Assembly: GCA_005281725.1 (NCBI GenBank) | Contig: SSBO01000003.1 | Span: 5,890,495 to 5,954,494 of the forward strand | Source: Wuchereria bancrofti | Lineage: Eukaryota > Nematoda > Chromadorea > Rhabditida > Onchocercidae | Direction of reading: 5' to 3' | Length of the DNA stretch: 64,000 nt | Part shown: positions 37,422 through 51,015 of the stretch, piece by piece | How the letters are laid out: the number at the start of each line of letters is the position of its first letter | Numbering within the stretch: position 1 is the first letter of the stretch | Program-made: the position numbers and the translations under genes | Notes under the pieces: model-generated | Seen by the model: only the letters and a program-made list of their open reading frames with translations | Told to the model about the DNA's origin: nothing | Database searches by the model: none

Positions 37422-37486
37422 CAACCTTCATGATTATACTAATGAATGAATGTAATTAAAAAGTTGAGGCATAATTATGAAGGTTG
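37422..37486. repeat. inverted repeat, 16-bp arms (15/16)
   Basis: CAACCTTCATGATTAT at 37422-37437 is the near reverse complement of ATAATTATGAAGGTTG at 37471-37486. It lies about 90 bp before the mariner-like fragment and may belong to its debris. Confidence 0.6.
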
Positions 37487-37577
37487 GGCTTATAGATGGA
37501 AGAATGAAAAGGATCTGCCGAACATAAGACATATAAAGGCATTGATAAAAAAGCATCTAACTTTTGATTAGTAGCGT

Positions 37578-37692
37578 AACCCATCTCGGCAAACAAACGA
37601 AATGAGCAAAGCTGCTGATAATTTAATGAAAATTGGCAAAAGACGTGGTTTTAGAAAAGACTTTTTGTTATGACGAAAAACAACGAGTAAGG
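37578..37692 (+). mobile_element. degraded mariner-like transposase fragment
   Basis: The + strand reads NPSRQTNEMSKAADNLMKIG, then a stop, then after a frame shift DEKQRVR. The order N-P-x-x-T-x-E, a helix ending in IGK, then a D/E-K-Q-R block is that of the mariner transposase DNA-binding region before the catalytic domain. Possible further debris runs on to about 38240 (a DELVY-like block near 37780, a terminal motif near 38230), but I could not find convincing terminal repeats. The protein is broken in several places and cannot be functional. Confidence 0.4.
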
Positions 37693-40600
37693 TGAGTTTT
37701 AAAATATCACTTTAAAAAATAATCACAAACCACAGTGTTAGATTTGAGAGAAAAGTAAACGAAACTTTTACGGAAACTTCTCAGGAAGATGAATTGGTAT
37801 ACTCTTTTGTAGTGTGGGTACTTTAGGCTTAAAACAGTAGAAAAATCGGTTTCGTAACTAATATTTTCTGTACAGTTGATATTAGCTGTTGCAAAATATT
37901 TCTGTATTTCTGCTACAGTAGAAAGAAAAAAAATTGAACAGTCGCATTTGTACTTTTTGTGGAAATGATGTTTTGATAATGTGACCAAAAAAACAGAGAC
38001 TCGTTCATGAGTTATAGAAGTGAACTCTCATGGTGTAGCAGAATATCCTGGAATAATGTCCAGAGGGATAACATAAGCAACCATGAAAAATCTGTTTAGA
38101 GAAGAGGCTAGTGAAGTACGCTGTTGGCACAAACTGATTATAACAGTTTCGCTGATGAATCTTTACTGTAAAACGGAATTGTAAGCTGCAAACGTTTGGT
38201 ATCGGCGAATAAAAATTGATATTAAAAATAAACGGGCATTGAATAAAGTCAATGATTTTTTGTTATTTATTAGTAAAATTTAGGATTTCAATGAAGTATT
38301 CATTTGATGTTGTTTTAGCAATAAGTTTTTTTTTCTTTTTTTTTGCGATAAGTTCTTTTACAGAACAGAGTGAAAGATTTTTGGTGAAAAAAAAAAAAAC
38401 TGAAATTGATTTTCTAATCTGATCTTTCGATTCGAACTATATTTTTATCTGTCCCAGTGCAACTTCAGCAAAGCTTTCTTTTGGTAAAGTAGGTAATCAC
38501 CTCATTTTTAAATTGATTTTTTTGTTGGGTCGTAAATTTTAAAATCTTAGTGATGGTCACATAACATTCTAAATTTTGTACTTAATAAAGTCTTCCACAA
38601 ACTGATAAATTAACGATGGTAAGGAAAATGATTAAATATTGTTCATTTCTGCAGTGCTAAAAAGCTTCAAATTAATATGGTACATAATTAGTATTGTATT
38701 AATATGGTAATGGAGAGGAGAGGAGAAAATCAACCGATACGCATTATTTCAAAGTCAATCTGAATGTATGCATTAGTGGGTTCTTAAATGAAATTTAATT
38801 ATCAATTGGTAAAAGTGATATAAAACATAACATAAGAAACCTAAACAAGGGCGTGAAGTATTAAAAAAAATTTGTAGGTTATCAATTTTCAAAGATACTA
38901 TCAAGATGAGCGTTATGTTTCTTAGGTCTATCAGTTCAGAAGTGATAAAATGAGGAAGGCTATCATCGAGTCATATGTAAATTCTATAGAATTTATCATT
39001 CCATGGTAAACTTCAAAAGTTCACTGATTTCATGCAAATTGAGAAGATATCCATCCTTCCAAATTACACATACATTTGTTGTTATTCTACTAGCAAAGCA
39101 TGAAAATATGTGTCTTAAGTATTATTCTATTGCAAACTTTTCGTTTTTCATTAAAATTTTAATGAAGTGATCATGCAACCATAATTCATAACTTTATTTA
39201 TTTCAATATTAAAATAATGTTAACAGAATCACTGAATAGCAGTTGTTCAGTATGTAGCGTAATTGTTGAGTTTAACTTTAAGTTGAAGCGTAAGCGTATA
39301 AGAATGAAAACAATTTTATAAATCCAACAGAATATATGCAAAGCTGTAAACACGTAGAAACATTATTCCCCGTTGTTCAATATTACGAAAGTAAGCTTTT
39401 TATTCTTGATGATTGAAATATGCTACAATATATAGAGGAATTATGAGTTTTTTAAGAAGACTAAATAGATAAAAGAATTAAGAATGGAAATATGAATAAA
39501 TCATTTAGGCTTATAACTCACTTGGTTGGCCTCAGAAAGGAGATTAGATGAAGCACTGCAATTTCACTATAATCGTGAAAAATAACAGCAGAACAGATGT
39601 GGAAGTGAAAGTCTGATGTCCGTCCTTCATTTCTGTCAACAATGCTGCATCAGCAAGTTAAGCATTAGCATTAGTACTTGAAAGCATTGAACGCATTAAA
39701 TGCTGGAAAATTTAATATGGCATATTGTAACCGTGTTAATACTGATTAAGCGATGGAAATATCACTCCGAATTGCACTACGTACAGTATGACCAGTCGAT
39801 ATGACCTTGGGGAGGGCATAAGAGAAGAATGGCTACAAAGATTATAAATCTGCATGAGGAGAAATTACAATATGTGTCACTATCACGTATGTTATAGTAA
39901 TAGTTGACAATGCAGTCCTCAAAAACTATTCAATGTGTGCTGAAAGGATTATCAATCATGCAAGACCTCTATCCTCAAAATTTTCAATTTTTCGGAAACA
40001 AATTTTTTTCTTTTTCTAAAAAGTAAGAAATCACAGAATTTTAGTTTGAAATCTATTTCCGATTTCTCAATCGCCTTTGAGCTTTTGACTTGAACCTTCC
40101 TTCTAATTTCTCACCTTCCTACTCTTCTCACATTCTCCCATTCCTCAGCCTCACATTTACAGGTGGGGTGATTTTTTTGCATATCGTCCGCAGTATTCCA
40201 AGCAAACCAACCTAAAAGGTTCCGGGAAAATTATTAGCTAGAATGCTGCAGTTCGGTTAATGTAAACGATTATGGGGGATTTTATAAAATACCTTAATAA
40301 TAGGTCTTTTGTGGGAAGTGTGACATCAACTCTTAGCACGGTCACTTTACTTTCCACTTTTCATTGGAATCAAACTTTCGGCCAAAAGAGCGAAGGGAAA
40401 TCGCGGTCGAAGTAACATTTTTGCAGATGAAAACTGAAGTGACGTTCGCTTCTCTTGCGATTTCTTCATATATTTATAGATTATGATATCTGCTAAAGTT
40501 TCCGAAACTCGTTTAAATTTATCACACCTTTTTTTGTAGTCCTCTAAAGTCTGAAATTATTTTTCGTCCAACTACAGGAGAAAAGAGAATCTGACTTCGA

Positions 40601-40862
40601 TGTTTGGCTAAAATATTTGAGGGACAAAAGTGTCATTATTCTGTCGTTAACTTCCGTGGATGTTGACTTAGTCAGATCAGTTGTTGTCAGAGTACTTGTC
40701 CTCTTTCATACATTCTCGATTTATTTGAACAATTTGGAAAATCCTATTGCAAATTTCGTATCCTGTTACTGTAGATAATACAAGGACAACAAGTGTTTAT
40801 GAAAACAACTGTGAACGCTATTATCGAAAAGAACTGAGTAATATCTTTGCCATTGTTTATTT

Positions 40863-40903
40863 AACGGTTCAATATACTTATGCTTTAAGTATATTGAATC
40901 GTT
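40863..40903. repeat. short hairpin, 18-bp stem (17/18), 5-nt loop, upstream of TOM40
   Basis: Arms 40863-40880 and 40886-40903 are reverse complements with one mismatch. It lies 183 bp before the TOM40 ATG. It may be a regulatory palindrome or cruciform, or transposon debris. Confidence 0.8.
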
Positions 40904-41085
40904 CTATTGTACTATTAATTTGATGCTGTAGTAATTGTGCTAATCCATCAAGTTTTTTTAGACGTTTCGCATCTTGTAAAGATTACTAGTAGGATTGATA
41001 TTATTTCGTCTTATGCTGTATGTATTGCTTGGTACTAGCAAATCTTATCTCTGTTCAAATCAGTCAAAATTGAAGGAGCAACTAT

Positions 41086-43181
41086 ATGTCGACATTAAAG
41101 TCACCAGGTGCTCCTGCGGATAACACACAGGCAGGTAGTCTTATTGATAGTTCGGAGAAAAATACTACCTCAACTCGCGTGTCTGCTCCGGTTACAACTA
41201 GTACTAACCCTGGATCGTTGGAAGAAATACATCGGAAATGTCGCGAAGTATTCCCAATGTGTTTCGATGGAGCAAGGATGATGCTTACGAAAGCAATGTC
41301 TTCACATTTTCAGGTTGTGTTTTTTTTAATGGAAATCTTTTATGGAAAAGGCTCTTATTCAGAAATAAATACTGAAGGATATCCTTGTTTTGTAGGGTTC
41401 TATCTTAACGTAGGTTCCAGTTTGTATATCAGGAAGAAACCGTATATTGTAGTGCATGAATATTAAAAATGATATACAGGTGACCCATACGTTAAGTGTA
41501 TCGCCACAAAGTACGGGATATCGTTTTGGTGCTACCTATGTTGGCACTAAGGCAACGCAACAAGAAGGCGAAAGTTTTCCTGTGTTTTTGGCAGACACTG
41601 ACATTTCTGGTAACACTTCTGCAACATTCTTGCATCAATTTGGCGATCGATGGAGAGTAAGAATGCAAGCCCAAACTCAAGGTAGGTAGCAATTATTGGG
41701 TTTGTTTTTTGGTTTGCATGCACCATTTATGTCATTGTTATCTTAGTATATGTTTATTAGCATATCGCTTCTTGCACGTTTTGGGCACACTGTCTGATGT
41801 CAATAGCTTGGTTGACGGTAATTTCCTATTATGCTTCCTTAATTTTTAACCGACAAAGGAAGTGAACATATCTCATGGTAATTGTTAGCATTGTTATGGT
41901 TTTGTTTTCAATTTTAAAAGTATCATCAAATTGGAACATCGCTAAAAACAAGCAGTATATTTGCTTTTCTTATTTCTTCATGCATTTTCGACTCTGCAGA
42001 AAGTTTTGTTTGTCTTTTCTGTGACATTCTTCTTGTAGTATTTTGAATAGAATTCAAAGAATTAACCGTCTAAGTTAATATCGAGAAGGTTTCAAATTTT
42101 TGAAGGGAATAAGTTGACAACAACTCAAGGAGGAGTCGAATATCGTGGTCGTCTAACAACATTGGGATTGACATGTGCCAATATTGACATCATCAATGAT
42201 TCTGGGGTTATTGTTGCACAGTATCTACGACGCATAACCAAAAAGCTAGATCTAGGTGTCGAATTCATCCATCAGTATGGGATTCCCATTCCTGGAAGGC
42301 AACTTTCAGTTGTAAACTATCAGGCAAGGTTGGATTTTTCATCTTTTTTTTTCTGCTTTTCCATGTTTTTTGTTATTCATAACAAGACATATACGCTTTG
42401 TATATTTCCGTAGAACAATGATATTTTTGCCTGAATTAGTCTGATTAAATCGTTAAACTTCTAATGAGAGTTGCTGAGGCTTTGTGGTTATCGTTATTTG
42501 TCATAGATTTGCTACAACTTCCAATATTTTTCTATATCTTGCAGTTTTTTTTTTGAATAATTTTGTAAGTTTTAGATATACGGGTAAAAATTTTATTGCA
42601 AGTGGGATGTTCAGCTTTGATGCTCTTCATTTATGTTACTATCATAAGCAACGTGAAAATATTTCATTTGGTGTCGAATTCGAAAGTTCGACACGATCTG
42701 GAGAGGCTGTTACTACTATTGGTTACCAGGTGAGTAGGCAATGAACAGTTTTTACAAATTTTTCTAAAAAACTTTGCGGTTGATTACGCTATCGCTGTTC
42801 CCTCACATATAAGAATGCTGGACTTTTGCAATGCATTCTACTGAATTTACGTTTGAAACTTGCAATTTTTTAAAATATTTCTCTTGTCTTCTAACTGTTG
42901 TATGCTTGCATTGACTTCATTAAAAGGTGATTGATTGATTGAGATTGTGTTTATCCATTGCAGTGATTGCGTTGCTAAGAGCTATTTATTGAACCTGTTT
43001 TCAGGCTGAAATCCCGGACGAAGGTGTGATAATGAGAGCGTCAGTGAATACCGACTGGTCAGTTGGGGCAGTATTTGAGAAGAAACTTTCCAGAAATCTG
43101 CCGTTCACATTGGCCATATCGGGAATGCTCAACCACGTGAAGGGACAGGGGAAGTTTGGTATTGGTCTTATAATCGGTTAA
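41086..43181 (+). CDS. tomm-40: TOM40, channel of the mitochondrial outer-membrane translocase
   Basis: Beta-barrel pore of the TOM complex, through which nearly all nuclear-encoded mitochondrial proteins pass. Five exons: 41086-41313, 41480-41681, 42106-42328, 42576-42729, 43005-43181; 327 aa. The first ~45 residues are a Ser/Thr/Pro-rich cytosolic tail; LEEIHRKCREVFPMCFDGARM leads into the barrel. Family blocks: HTLSVSPQSTGYRFGATYVG, QFGDRWRVRMQAQTQ, GGVEYRGRLTTLGLT, IIVAQYLRRITKKLDLGVEFIHQYG-like strands, SFDALHLCYYHKQ, ISFGVEFESSTRSGEAVTTIGYQ, and the C-terminal beta signal region ending KGQGKFGIGLIIG. The C terminus IIG-stop is as in other TOM40 proteins. Exon 3 uses a TTTGAAG acceptor, required by both phase and alignment. 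Length agrees with nematode TOMM-40. Confidence 0.95.
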
Positions 43182-44542
43182 TTATCGTGTAACTGAACGT
43201 CTCAAATGGTAATATATGTACCTGAAACTGTTATGTCGTCTAGAATTTTTGCAGTAAACTTGGCCATTTTGGCCTTGTCTGTTTAACTAATACTGTCCAA
43301 TTGACAAAAATATGTTTATCTTCTAAATGGAGCTTTTTAATTTGTTTTTCCAGATGCTATTTTTGACAGGAGTAATGGTCTTAACTTAACCAGTCCATTA
43401 ATCGCAATCAAGTTGCCTTTTTAGATGTTTTTCCTATAGCTTCTTGAAGTTTTCGAAAAATTTCCGGTATTTTTTTTATTTTCCCAGAAGTTTTCTGTCT
43501 TTATTTTCAGTTTTTGTCTTTAATTCATTAGCCAGTAAGGAAGGGCACTTTTCACGGTGGTTCTAATATATTTTTTGTCTCTTGCGTCATTTTTGAAAGC
43601 ATATTTATTTTGGATTGATAGCTTGTTTACACAAAACTTTGTTTGACTCGCTGCTGCAATTTATTGACCCTTTTGCAAACGTTAAGAGCATTTTAAATTT
43701 GTTGATACCGTTCTAACCTTTACATCGCGCTTGATGAATGCATTCCTGCTTGGGCTTTATACTGTAATTGAAGTGATATCCTTCTTTATACTTAATCAAA
43801 TCTATCAGTCCTTTGTTCAAGGATTTGGTGTTGAATCCTATACTTCTAACCATGTATGTTGTTATTCGGTTTGCTGATGTAATAGTTGTTTTTTTTTTCT
43901 TGCATCGATTTGTTTTCGTTGTGGCTTTGTTCATTACCGTAAAGAAATAGCTTTTCTAAATGCTATACAACGTATGTTCTACCTTCCTTTTTAGCTTTTG
44001 CTTTTAAGGGTTTTACAGGTATTTGATTTTTTCATGAACTTAGGTTTTTTTATATTTTGTCAAAGAAAAAAAAATATGAATTTGTAAGGGATAGGTATAT
44101 CTATTTGTTTCAGTGTTGTTCAAAAAATGGAACTTGCAATTGCTAGATTAATAGTTTCTAATTTGTTAGGTACGTTTTTGAATGCATTTTAAGGTTGCAA
44201 TGTTTTTTTTTTCTTTTTTTTATGATAATTATAATTGCACACCACTGTCCTTATTCGCACTCAAATTGTGTCTTTATTGAAAAGTGAAGAAGGACAAAGT
44301 GTGCATGCGCTTGTTTAACCATATAAATTGCATTAATAAGATAGGTATTATTGCATCGGGATTAAAGATTGAAAATGAGAGAAATTGGTAATTTATGAAC
44401 AGTTAATTTGATGTGGCAGTTGTGCTTTGCGCAGTTCAGTTTGGGAATTTCTGGATTTTGTTTTGAAGAAGTATGAGTTTAGGACTTATCGATTTGTCGT
44501 TATTGACTTTTATTATTGTCATGCAAAATGCCCATAAAATTG

Positions 44543-44588
44543 ACCATGGATGGGTTGGTTTATAAAAAATAACCAACCCATCCATGGT
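44543..44588. repeat. perfect hairpin, 18-bp stem with 10-nt loop
   Basis: ACCATGGATGGGTTGGTT at 44543-44560 is exactly repeated in reverse complement at 44571-44588, with the loop TATAAAAAAT between. Perfect pairing of this length by chance is very unlikely; in an otherwise drifting AT-rich region it points to recent origin or selection. Confidence 0.9.
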
Positions 44589-45278
44589 AAACTGAATTTG
44601 TATCATTCTCCAATGGAGCTATGTTGTGGCGGGAGAAAGAACGTGTCATGGTGGTATATCCGCTCATAAGAAAAAGTTATGGTACCCGGCGCTTGTTAGT
44701 TCTTTCGGCGCTAACGTGTTTTTCTTAAAGTGTTCTGGCATTGTGATGTTCAAAAGGCGCAGTATTTCTAGTGAAGTTGGAGTTGTCTTCGAAAAAATTT
44801 TTAAATGATAACATAGATTATAATGTTAAATGGGTCCCTGGGAACAATGATTCTAATCATTCAACAGAAACCAATTATCCTGTTCTCTTATCATAGATAA
44901 TTGTGGATAGCTACTTCAAATATTTGTAACTAAATTCAATAATATTATAAATGAATGGATTGTTTTATTAAGTATAATGGTGCAGTCAGTCATTTCCAGA
45001 GACAAATCACAGTGCCACATGGACTACCACGAATATATCGAAAATGCTCGCCTAGTATATTTTGAGAAACCTGTGTGGTGGGAGTGCTTTAAGAGATGCG
45101 GTTTGAAGTGTACAAGTTTATTCCATCAATCAGTGTAAAGGTGTTATAATGCACTGTATTACACTGGAAAATGACCTGAACTTTATTCTAGTTGAATGAT
45201 CGGATAACCGATAACCATTTACACAGTCTTTGAAAATCGAGTCGATAATTCCACTTTTGTTTTATTGTAAGTCATTTC

Positions 45279-45396
45279 GATCTCGATTACAGCATTCAAT
45301 TCTTACTCCTATCAACATCCAAGCATTCAGCACTAGCTTATAAGTAGCTTTGAATTCTTGGATATGAGTAAAAGTCGAAATGTTGCAATCGAGATC
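45279..45396. repeat. imperfect hairpin, about 118 bp
   Basis: Arm 45279-45323 (GATCTCGATT...CCAAG) pairs with arm 45357-45396 (CTTGGAT...GAGATC) at about 80% with one bulge of about 5 nt and a loop of about 33 nt. Size is compatible with a miRNA precursor or a tiny palindromic transposon. Confidence 0.65.
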
Positions 45397-45961
45397 AATT
45401 TGTTAATGCTATTTTAGTACTGTGTGAACACGGACAAAATACATAATTTTTATTCCAGAAATCTCCAGCCAAAATAATGCAATTCATTTAGAGGTCACGT
45501 CGAACTCTTCTGAGATCAGAATACGATTTTCATATTTTACGATTCTTAGCAAAAAATTTCTGTAGTTTCAACATTTTTTTTACTTTACGGTGCACTTTTC
45601 CCAGTTAAGCAATAAAATTAGAGTAGGAACAACACTAGATGAAGAACTAATCACAAAGTATATTACAAGACAGTACTTTACGAACACGGGCAAAATACAT
45701 AACGACTTAGTGAACATAGCTTTCTTGTAGGGTCGAATACCACTTTTATTGTTCCATAATCTTCGATGAGTATTTCACAAGCAATGACGATTTCTTGTGT
45801 ATGTCAATTACTCTGCAAAAGGTTGGTTGTTTGCATCAATGATATAATAATGTTTGAAATATTCTCTATGAACAATGCTGTGACGTGTTCTCCGTTATTA
45901 TTCTTGAAAACTTGATTGTTCCAAGCTTATCTCTCACTGGTTAGTTGACAAGAGATAAAGT

Positions 45962-46077
45962 TGACATTAGTCAAACGTTGATGTTTTGTCCTAGAATTAA
46001 TAATATTCTCCTAATAGCAATGAAAATCAGGTAGGATTTTTAACATTTAACAAAACATCAACATTTGACTGATATCA
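45962..46077. repeat. imperfect hairpin, 28-bp arms (25/28), 60-nt loop
   Basis: Arms 45962-45989 and 46050-46077 are reverse complements except at three positions. When folded from the - strand two of the three mismatches become G-U pairs. It lies 566 bp right of the previous hairpin but has no sequence in common with it. Confidence 0.75.
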
Positions 46078-49000
46078 TGTATTTATAAAAATTGTCCTTG
46101 CTTCTTTTGTGACTTTAGCTGGATCTATCTGGAGCTAAATTGAATAAACTATTTGAAGCTAAACTAAATAAACAAGAGTAAATAGATTTGAAATAGCTTT
46201 AAAATAAAATAATTAGTTTGAATTGCCTGAAAAGCATGTGCTATGAATTGGCTACTCGTGAGATAATATGACTGATACGCAGTGAATTCCAATTTCAGTT
46301 TTCCATCGGAGATAAATGTTATAGTATTTCAACATCCAATTACAAAAAATGTCGTAAAAATTAATCTCAAAAACGTTGACTTAAAATTGATCATTGACTT
46401 ATATATTTCTATAGAGTATTGCTTCTCTGGAAAGTAATTTCGGTGTCTACCTGGAATATTATAAATATATAACTCAGGTTTCAATAATCAACGATAAGGA
46501 GAAAAAAATGAGATACGGGAAGCATTTGCATCATTTGCACTCTTTTGCCTTGCTTGAAATACATCGTAATTGTTGGAGACAGTCTCAGTAAGTTATGATA
46601 AATGGCGTGGCATTGACTTAAAAATAGGAATAGTGTGGGTAGGAGGAGAGATAGATGCTTCCGCAAAAATTGTAAGTTACATTTGTTATATAAACATGAG
46701 CAGAGAGTGAAGCTTATACTTCACATATAATTCAAAAAGTTATCATGCATATATTTAGACCAAAAGCCAAGAACTGATGTAGTTTTGCAGTCGTATAGGA
46801 ATTTTGGCCTTCAAATATATCGGCTGACCATCCAGTCCGGATAGTGTTCGACCAGTTATTTGCGAAGTACAATGCAGAAGCTAGCGATTGGTTCAAAATT
46901 AACGCTGCGCTATTCTGCGCTACCTCAACCGGATCACTGATTGTTTGATGTTACCTATTATGCACGGTTTGCTTTTGTAATGAATATTTTGTCGTTTCGA
47001 TCGTTAATTCAAGTCAGACTTACAAAAGGTGATAATAATTAACCGATTTCCGCAGTCGATCTATTATTCTCCCTTCCCTACAATTTACCTGAAAGCTCAA
47101 AAGTTTGTAGACCTCTCGGGTATTTCAATCTCTTCATTGTCCATTCCATTTTTTTGAATACAAAGAGTCGTGAGCTGCTAGAGTTTAAAAAAAATTTTAT
47201 GCAGGATTATTCGTTTTTTCATTTAGCAGGAATTCATTTCAGATTTATACCACCTGAAGGGTATCGCTCTCAGATATAGAGGGCTGCATATAAAGCATGT
47301 TATGATTTTCTTCTGTTAGCATTAGCAGTCGACATAGTAGGTTCAGTAAATTCCAAACGGCACTGTTGCTGTTAAGGTGACACTTTGAAGTATTTCGAAA
47401 TTTTTTGAACTTAAATTACAATCGTATTCGGATTCTTTCAGTGCTCAGATGTAATCGTTAATTTGTTTACATCACAAATCTGCTGTTGGAAAACAGATTA
47501 TATTTATTTTTGGAAGCAATCTTATGCCAATTGAGAATTGAATTTTAGCTTATAAACAAATGGGATTTACTTTACTGTATTCTGAACGCTTCATTTTAAT
47601 AATGAAAAAACACTCCAATAAATGACGTTGCAAAGAATCTCTTAATACACCTTTAAAAGAAATTAAAATCTTGTCACCAAGAAACTCTTTAAATTTGAAA
47701 TTTTTGCTTCAGTTTGAACTTGAAATTTCGGAGCCATAGGTGAAGATACTGTTCTTTCACAAGCAGCAATCATAAATTTTAGACCGAAGTGTTGAAATAT
47801 GAACTGATCACTACGGGACAATTAACAAGCATTTATGTCAAGAAATTTCGCTCTAGAGATTTCCATCCTGGTGACAGTGTCTGAGTTTTACAATTTTTTT
47901 GTTGATGAATGCGGTTTTTATCGGTCTTTCTGCCTGATATTTCAATGTCGTATTTATAGTTGCTATATTCAGTATTTTGATTTTTCATTGCAGTAATCAT
48001 TCTTGTCTTTGTTTATTATAGCGACAGATACAAATACAGTTTTCTCGAAAACCGGAAATCAATCCATACGATGACTGTTTTCAATTGTTGCAGTACAATG
48101 AAAGTCTTTTGGGATTCCTGCAGTTCTTTCTTTTCACAGCATAAATCAATGATACAAATTCACGCATTTGTCACAGTTGACCAATTCATAACTAATCATC
48201 AATGTGTCTGTTTTCTCATTTTAATTTAATTTATGGACTGAAAGCTTTAAAATCACCGATCTGGAATAAAATCAGTTCTATTTTGCAAAAAAAAAAATGC
48301 TTTTCTGAAAATTTGGCTGTAATATTTCATACTTTTTTATTGTTATCGTTGTTCTAGACTTATTTATTCCTTTTTTTCTTCAAATCAAGCCGATTTCTAT
48401 ATATACTTTACTGTTAAAGTTTCTGAATCGTAAGGTTACGTTTGGATTCAGTTCTATTGATTATGCAATAGGAATATAAGTATTGAGGGAAGGACCTTTA
48501 CGCTGCATGTTGATATTTGATAAAGGCATTTCGGGAAATTAATTATTTAACCAGAAAAGTTAATAATTCTTGAGAAGGATGATGCATTGCGAATGTACAG
48601 ATTTGTTTCCATAATTGGTACTGTGAATAGATTGCAAAATCTCGCTCTAAAATAAATTTGTCAAAACGCTTCGTTATGATTTTCAATAGACTATTTTGTT
48701 TTTTGCAAATTTTAGCGCAACAAAACTTTACAAGTTTGATAGCATTTTTGATACTTATTCTTGAAATGTTTTCCATGATTATTTGCTTATTATAAGATCA
48801 GAAACTAATTTGTTGCTTAATAAGCTGAATATCATTCGACTTGCTTTAATGACAACTTGCTCTAACATCCTTTAGCTTCAAAATTATCAATTCAAGACTG
48901 CATAATGAACTTCAACTACTGCTTCCTTTTCAGTTAACAATCCGAACATGCTTTAAATAATATTCAATCATTTCCATCCATTCATTACATTAGTACCCAC

Positions 49001-51015
49001 TGTTTCGGTTTAGTCAACTTTGGAAAATTACTTATATGATATATAGCGAATTGGATATTAGGCCCGTTCTGGGTGGTTGTTACTTCTTTAAAGGCACTGT
49101 ACTCTTTACGCAGTTGGGACATTCCTTTCATCAGCCTCTGATCACTTTCATTCAAATGACACTTTGAAAAGTAAGCTTCTTCACTGAATCCACATAACTT
49201 TCCTCTTTAAATCTTTATTAGTACTCTTGCAGTACTCGATTCAGTTCATCTAACGTGGGTTTGTACGCTTTATAACTGATATATTATGCACAAATGTTTC
49301 GAAAAGCCTAATTCATTTAGTAGATGAAATTATTCAAAAAGTTAAATCCTAATTACACGATCAGTAACCAAACTGTTTTAAAAATTTCCAAAAGGCCAAT
49401 TGCACAACTAGTCTTGTATTATACTGGCGTCCAGCACATATATGTGCAAAGTGTCTTAAGTCCGTAAAGCATGGGAGTTTAAGCCAATAGATGGAAGCCA
49501 ATTGAAGCGATGTACTTGCATTCAAGCTATAAAATAACTCTCTTATTAGGCATTTGCTATCCTCCCTTACTACTACTACTCCCTTTGTGCCTTTTTTCTC
49601 TCAAATTCCCAACCTTAGAATAACTCTACTCTCCCTTTATCAGTTCTTAAGCATCTTTTTGTTCATTTCGAAACTTAATCAATTTTTAAAAAATAAAGCT
49701 CTCCAATTTAGTTTCCTGAGAACTTCCATGTTATGAGATTGAGTGTTCTATTTTTTGGTTTTTAATCTGAAATGTACCTATGAATTATAACTCTTGAATT
49801 AAATTGCCGAGACATTCAAAATTTCGTAAAATGAAAAGAGAATATTTAGTATTTTTAAAAGCACAAACAAACAAAATCTTTATCGAACAAATGTGCAGCA
49901 AGTGTCACTGCGGCTGGTCTTTTCAGAACAAATAGTACAGAGAGCTCGGTTTGAGGATTTGCAATCTATTTGGTAAGAGACTGGACTCGTTTAACTGTCC
50001 CATGTCCAGTTGTAGCAACAGTGTCGATAGAATTAGATTACGTTATTACTATTTAGTTAGAATACGGGATCAAACGAAAGTAATCTCGTTCCATTTCGGA
50101 TAATAATCCTTCCTTTCACAAATTTTTTAGCTTTCATTTATAAATCCAAAGTTAGTAAAGATTTAGAATCGTAGAGTTTTCTTGATACTTCAAGTTTTTT
50201 AGAAGTAACCTGACTATTTAATTTATTAAATTTAGTTGAGTTGCTTCAAAAAATGGCTTATTGCAATAGTTCCTTTCGAAATAATTTGGAATTAGATATC
50301 GATATGAAATTATATTAAAGTTGAGGATTAAATTTTAAAATTTAGCTGCAACACTGCTATTTAAAAGATACTCAGTAGCCGAAGGCACACAACCGATTGT
50401 TTTTCGGAATATCGAAACAATCTCGAACTTCCAGATGTCATGTATTGATAAAAGATCTAACGAGATTAAGCACAGTGAGGCGGGTGCTTTACTACTCCAT
50501 TCCCACCCATTGTTAGGATCATAAATCTTTGTTTGTACTAGGTTCTTTTATGGGAATCATTTTTTTCCCGCTACACAGAGCAATTTATGCATTTTGAATC
50601 CTTCAGTACTAGTAGCCACTTTCGTGTTTCACAGGAAGTATTCGTAGCAAAAAGCGACCCAACTTTATTTCTTTTACAAATTATATTTTCAGTTTTAAAA
50701 TCGCCACGAAATTACCAGAACTTTTGAGTGGACAACACTTACGATAATCGTAACAATAACTTTGTCACCAAGCTACTGACTGGTGTTTTTGATTTCAACA
50801 GTAGCATATCACCTTCCTGAATACTCCGACCACATTGCTACCTACAAGAACTCACGACACTGCTGAACTCTTCAACCACAAAGAACGGTCGTGTCCAAAG
50901 AGTTCGTCCAACGAACGTCCCGAAAATTCGGTCGCACGTAAGGGGAGGGCAATTATCTGATTTGCTTGGCTGGGTGAGAGTAGGGCGGGGATATCTTTTA
51001 TATGTGTGAGGTCTC

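Larger units (their letters stand above)
36800..41085. other. intergenic 4.3 kb, transposon debris only
   Basis: Between COA7 and TOM40. I see a degraded mariner-like segment around 37.6 kb, two short inverted repeats (37422-37486 and 40863-40903) and AT-rich sequence. No splice-linked coding exons were found. Confidence 0.5.

Noticed and set aside
44621..44810. Possible tRNA or small exon near the perfect hairpin
   Set aside because: I could not fit a tRNA cloverleaf or A/B box, and the 60-codon ORF has no family match.
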